Origin: Actinomycetales bacterium
GTDB taxonomy: Bacteria > Actinomycetota > Actinomycetes > Actinomycetales > BWSM-131
Direction of reading: 5' to 3'
Assembly (NCBI GenBank): GCA_030149025.1
Contig: JASBSH010000239.1
Coordinates: 1-6,494 of the forward strand
Length of the DNA stretch: 6,494 bases
The translations under genes and the position numbers were made by a program. This document shows positions 6,138-6,494 of the stretch, one piece after another. Under the pieces are notes generated by a model. It did not search any database, was not told the origin of the DNA, and saw only the letters and a program-made list of their open reading frames with translations. The first letter of the stretch is position 1, and every line of letters starts with the position of its first letter.

Positions 6138-6223
6138 CGGAGCGCTCGCACCCGCCTGCCGCGGGCGATGGCGGCAGTCAAGCCCAACGGCGCGCCGCGC
6201 ACAAGGGTCTGGCGAGCGCTCCG
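6138..6223. repeat. 12-bp inverted repeat with palindromic GAGCGCTC cores
   Basis: On the plus strand CGGAGCGCTCGC (6138-6149) is the exact reverse complement of GCGAGCGCTCCG (6212-6223). Each arm contains the 8-bp palindrome GAGCGCTC (6140-6147 and 6214-6221), so each is also a two-fold symmetric site. The core centres are 74 bp apart, close to seven helical turns. The pair sits in the 118-nt gap between the argH stop and the start of the sdh operon, with one arm ending 18 nt before the ATG of the first operon gene. The symmetry is directly visible. A role as a paired operator, or as a base-paired RNA leader, is inference. Confidence 0.55.
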
Positions 6224-6238
6224 CCCGGTCACCGGCCT

Positions 6239-6494
6239 TCAGCGCACGGCGGCGCTGCTCCAGCGGCTGTGGTCGGCCAGCGCGGCGCGGACCGCCTCGA
6301 GCTGCTCGGCGACCCGCTCGGGGGCCGTACCGCCGACAGCGGAACGGGACGCGAGAGACCCGGGAACAGTGAGCACCTCGCGCACCCCGGGCGTGAGGTG
6401 GGGCGAGATCTCGGCCAGGTCGGCGTCACTCAGGTCCCACAGCTCGATGCCACGGGCCTCGCACACCCGGACGCAAGCCCCTGCGATCTCGTGC
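6239..6494 (-). CDS. argH: Argininosuccinate lyase, C-terminal end (partial)
   Basis: This is the last 84 codons of a gene whose 5' part lies beyond the right edge. The visible protein begins HEIAGACVRVCEARG and continues with ELWDLSDADLAEISPHL, a run reading VREVLTVPGSLASR, then GGTAPERVAEQ, and ends SSAAVR before a TGA stop. These are typical C-terminal ArgH segments (the LSD..L..ISPHLTP and GGTAP.RV.EQ pattern). ArgH splits argininosuccinate into arginine and fumarate in the cytoplasm, the last step of arginine synthesis. The catalytic serine loop and the fumarase-superfamily signature would be upstream and cannot be checked here. A GTG codon at 6466 is an internal valine, not a start, because the reading frame runs open to the window edge with family-like sequence. 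No terminator is visible after the stop. Confidence 0.93.
   Translation of the reverse strand, partial: HEIAGACVRVCEARGIELWDLSDADLAEISPHLTPGVREVLTVPGSLASRSAVGGTAPERVAEQLEAVRAALADHSRWSSAAVR

Noticed and set aside
6150..6181. TTGACT (minus strand, 6181-6176) as a -35 box for the sdh operon
   Set aside because: It is a good -35 match by itself, but no TAnnnT-like -10 is found at 16-19 nt, so I do not call a promoter.
6005..6232. A 75-codon minus-strand open frame across the argH-sdh gap
   Set aside because: It overlaps the 93-aa gene in another frame and is dominated by Arg, Ala and Gly without conserved features.
1..6494. Mobile elements, defence systems, CRISPR or tRNA genes
   Set aside because: No transposase or integrase motifs, terminal repeats, regularly spaced repeats or tRNA cloverleaf features were seen. 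The accounted coding content is housekeeping, repair and respiration.

Overview
The window is GC-rich and densely packed, and every recognisable gene lies on the minus strand. It reads as chromosomal DNA of a high-GC actinobacterium. The evidence is frequent GTG starts, 4-nt stop/start overlaps, an actinobacterial rRNA leader, and a mycobacterial-type succinate dehydrogenase (the Sdh1 class). A Pseudonocardiales or related lineage is plausible, but the sequence alone does not settle the genus.

Layout in the direction of transcription, from high to low coordinates: (1) the last 84 codons of argH (argininosuccinate lyase), cut by the window edge; (2) a 118-nt gap with a 12-bp inverted repeat whose arms each carry the palindrome GAGCGCTC; (3) a four-gene block in which each gene overlaps the next by 4 nt: a 93-aa protein of unknown function, sdhC (single multi-pass membrane anchor), sdhA (flavoprotein) and sdhB (iron-sulfur protein); (4) a DNA-3-methyladenine glycosylase (mpg), whose probable start lies inside the end of sdhB; (5) tyrS (tyrosyl-tRNA synthetase); (6) about 380 nt without a protein gene, holding two strong-looking tandem promoters, a hairpin between them, and the conserved leader of an rRNA operon. 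The 16S gene itself lies just beyond position 1.

The sdh block encodes a succinate:menaquinone oxidoreductase. SdhA and SdhB carry the expected FAD, substrate and three iron-sulfur cluster residues. SdhC is unlike the classical haem-b SdhC/SdhD pair: it is one roughly 270-aa protein with about five membrane segments, several cysteines and a Cys-His-x-Cys-x-His motif. This matches the Sdh1 type reported in mycobacteria, where a Rieske-type [2Fe-2S] cluster sits in the membrane subunit.

The flanking genes look like a conserved actinobacterial neighbourhood (argH, mpg, tyrS, then an rRNA operon, as for the mycobacterial rrnB operon downstream of tyrS). The sdh cassette sits between argH and mpg. 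The most interesting points are the SdhC metal-ligand candidates, the uncharacterised 93-aa operon partner, the inverted repeat ahead of the operon, and the placement of the sdh cassette. I see no mobile element, CRISPR array or tRNA in the window.
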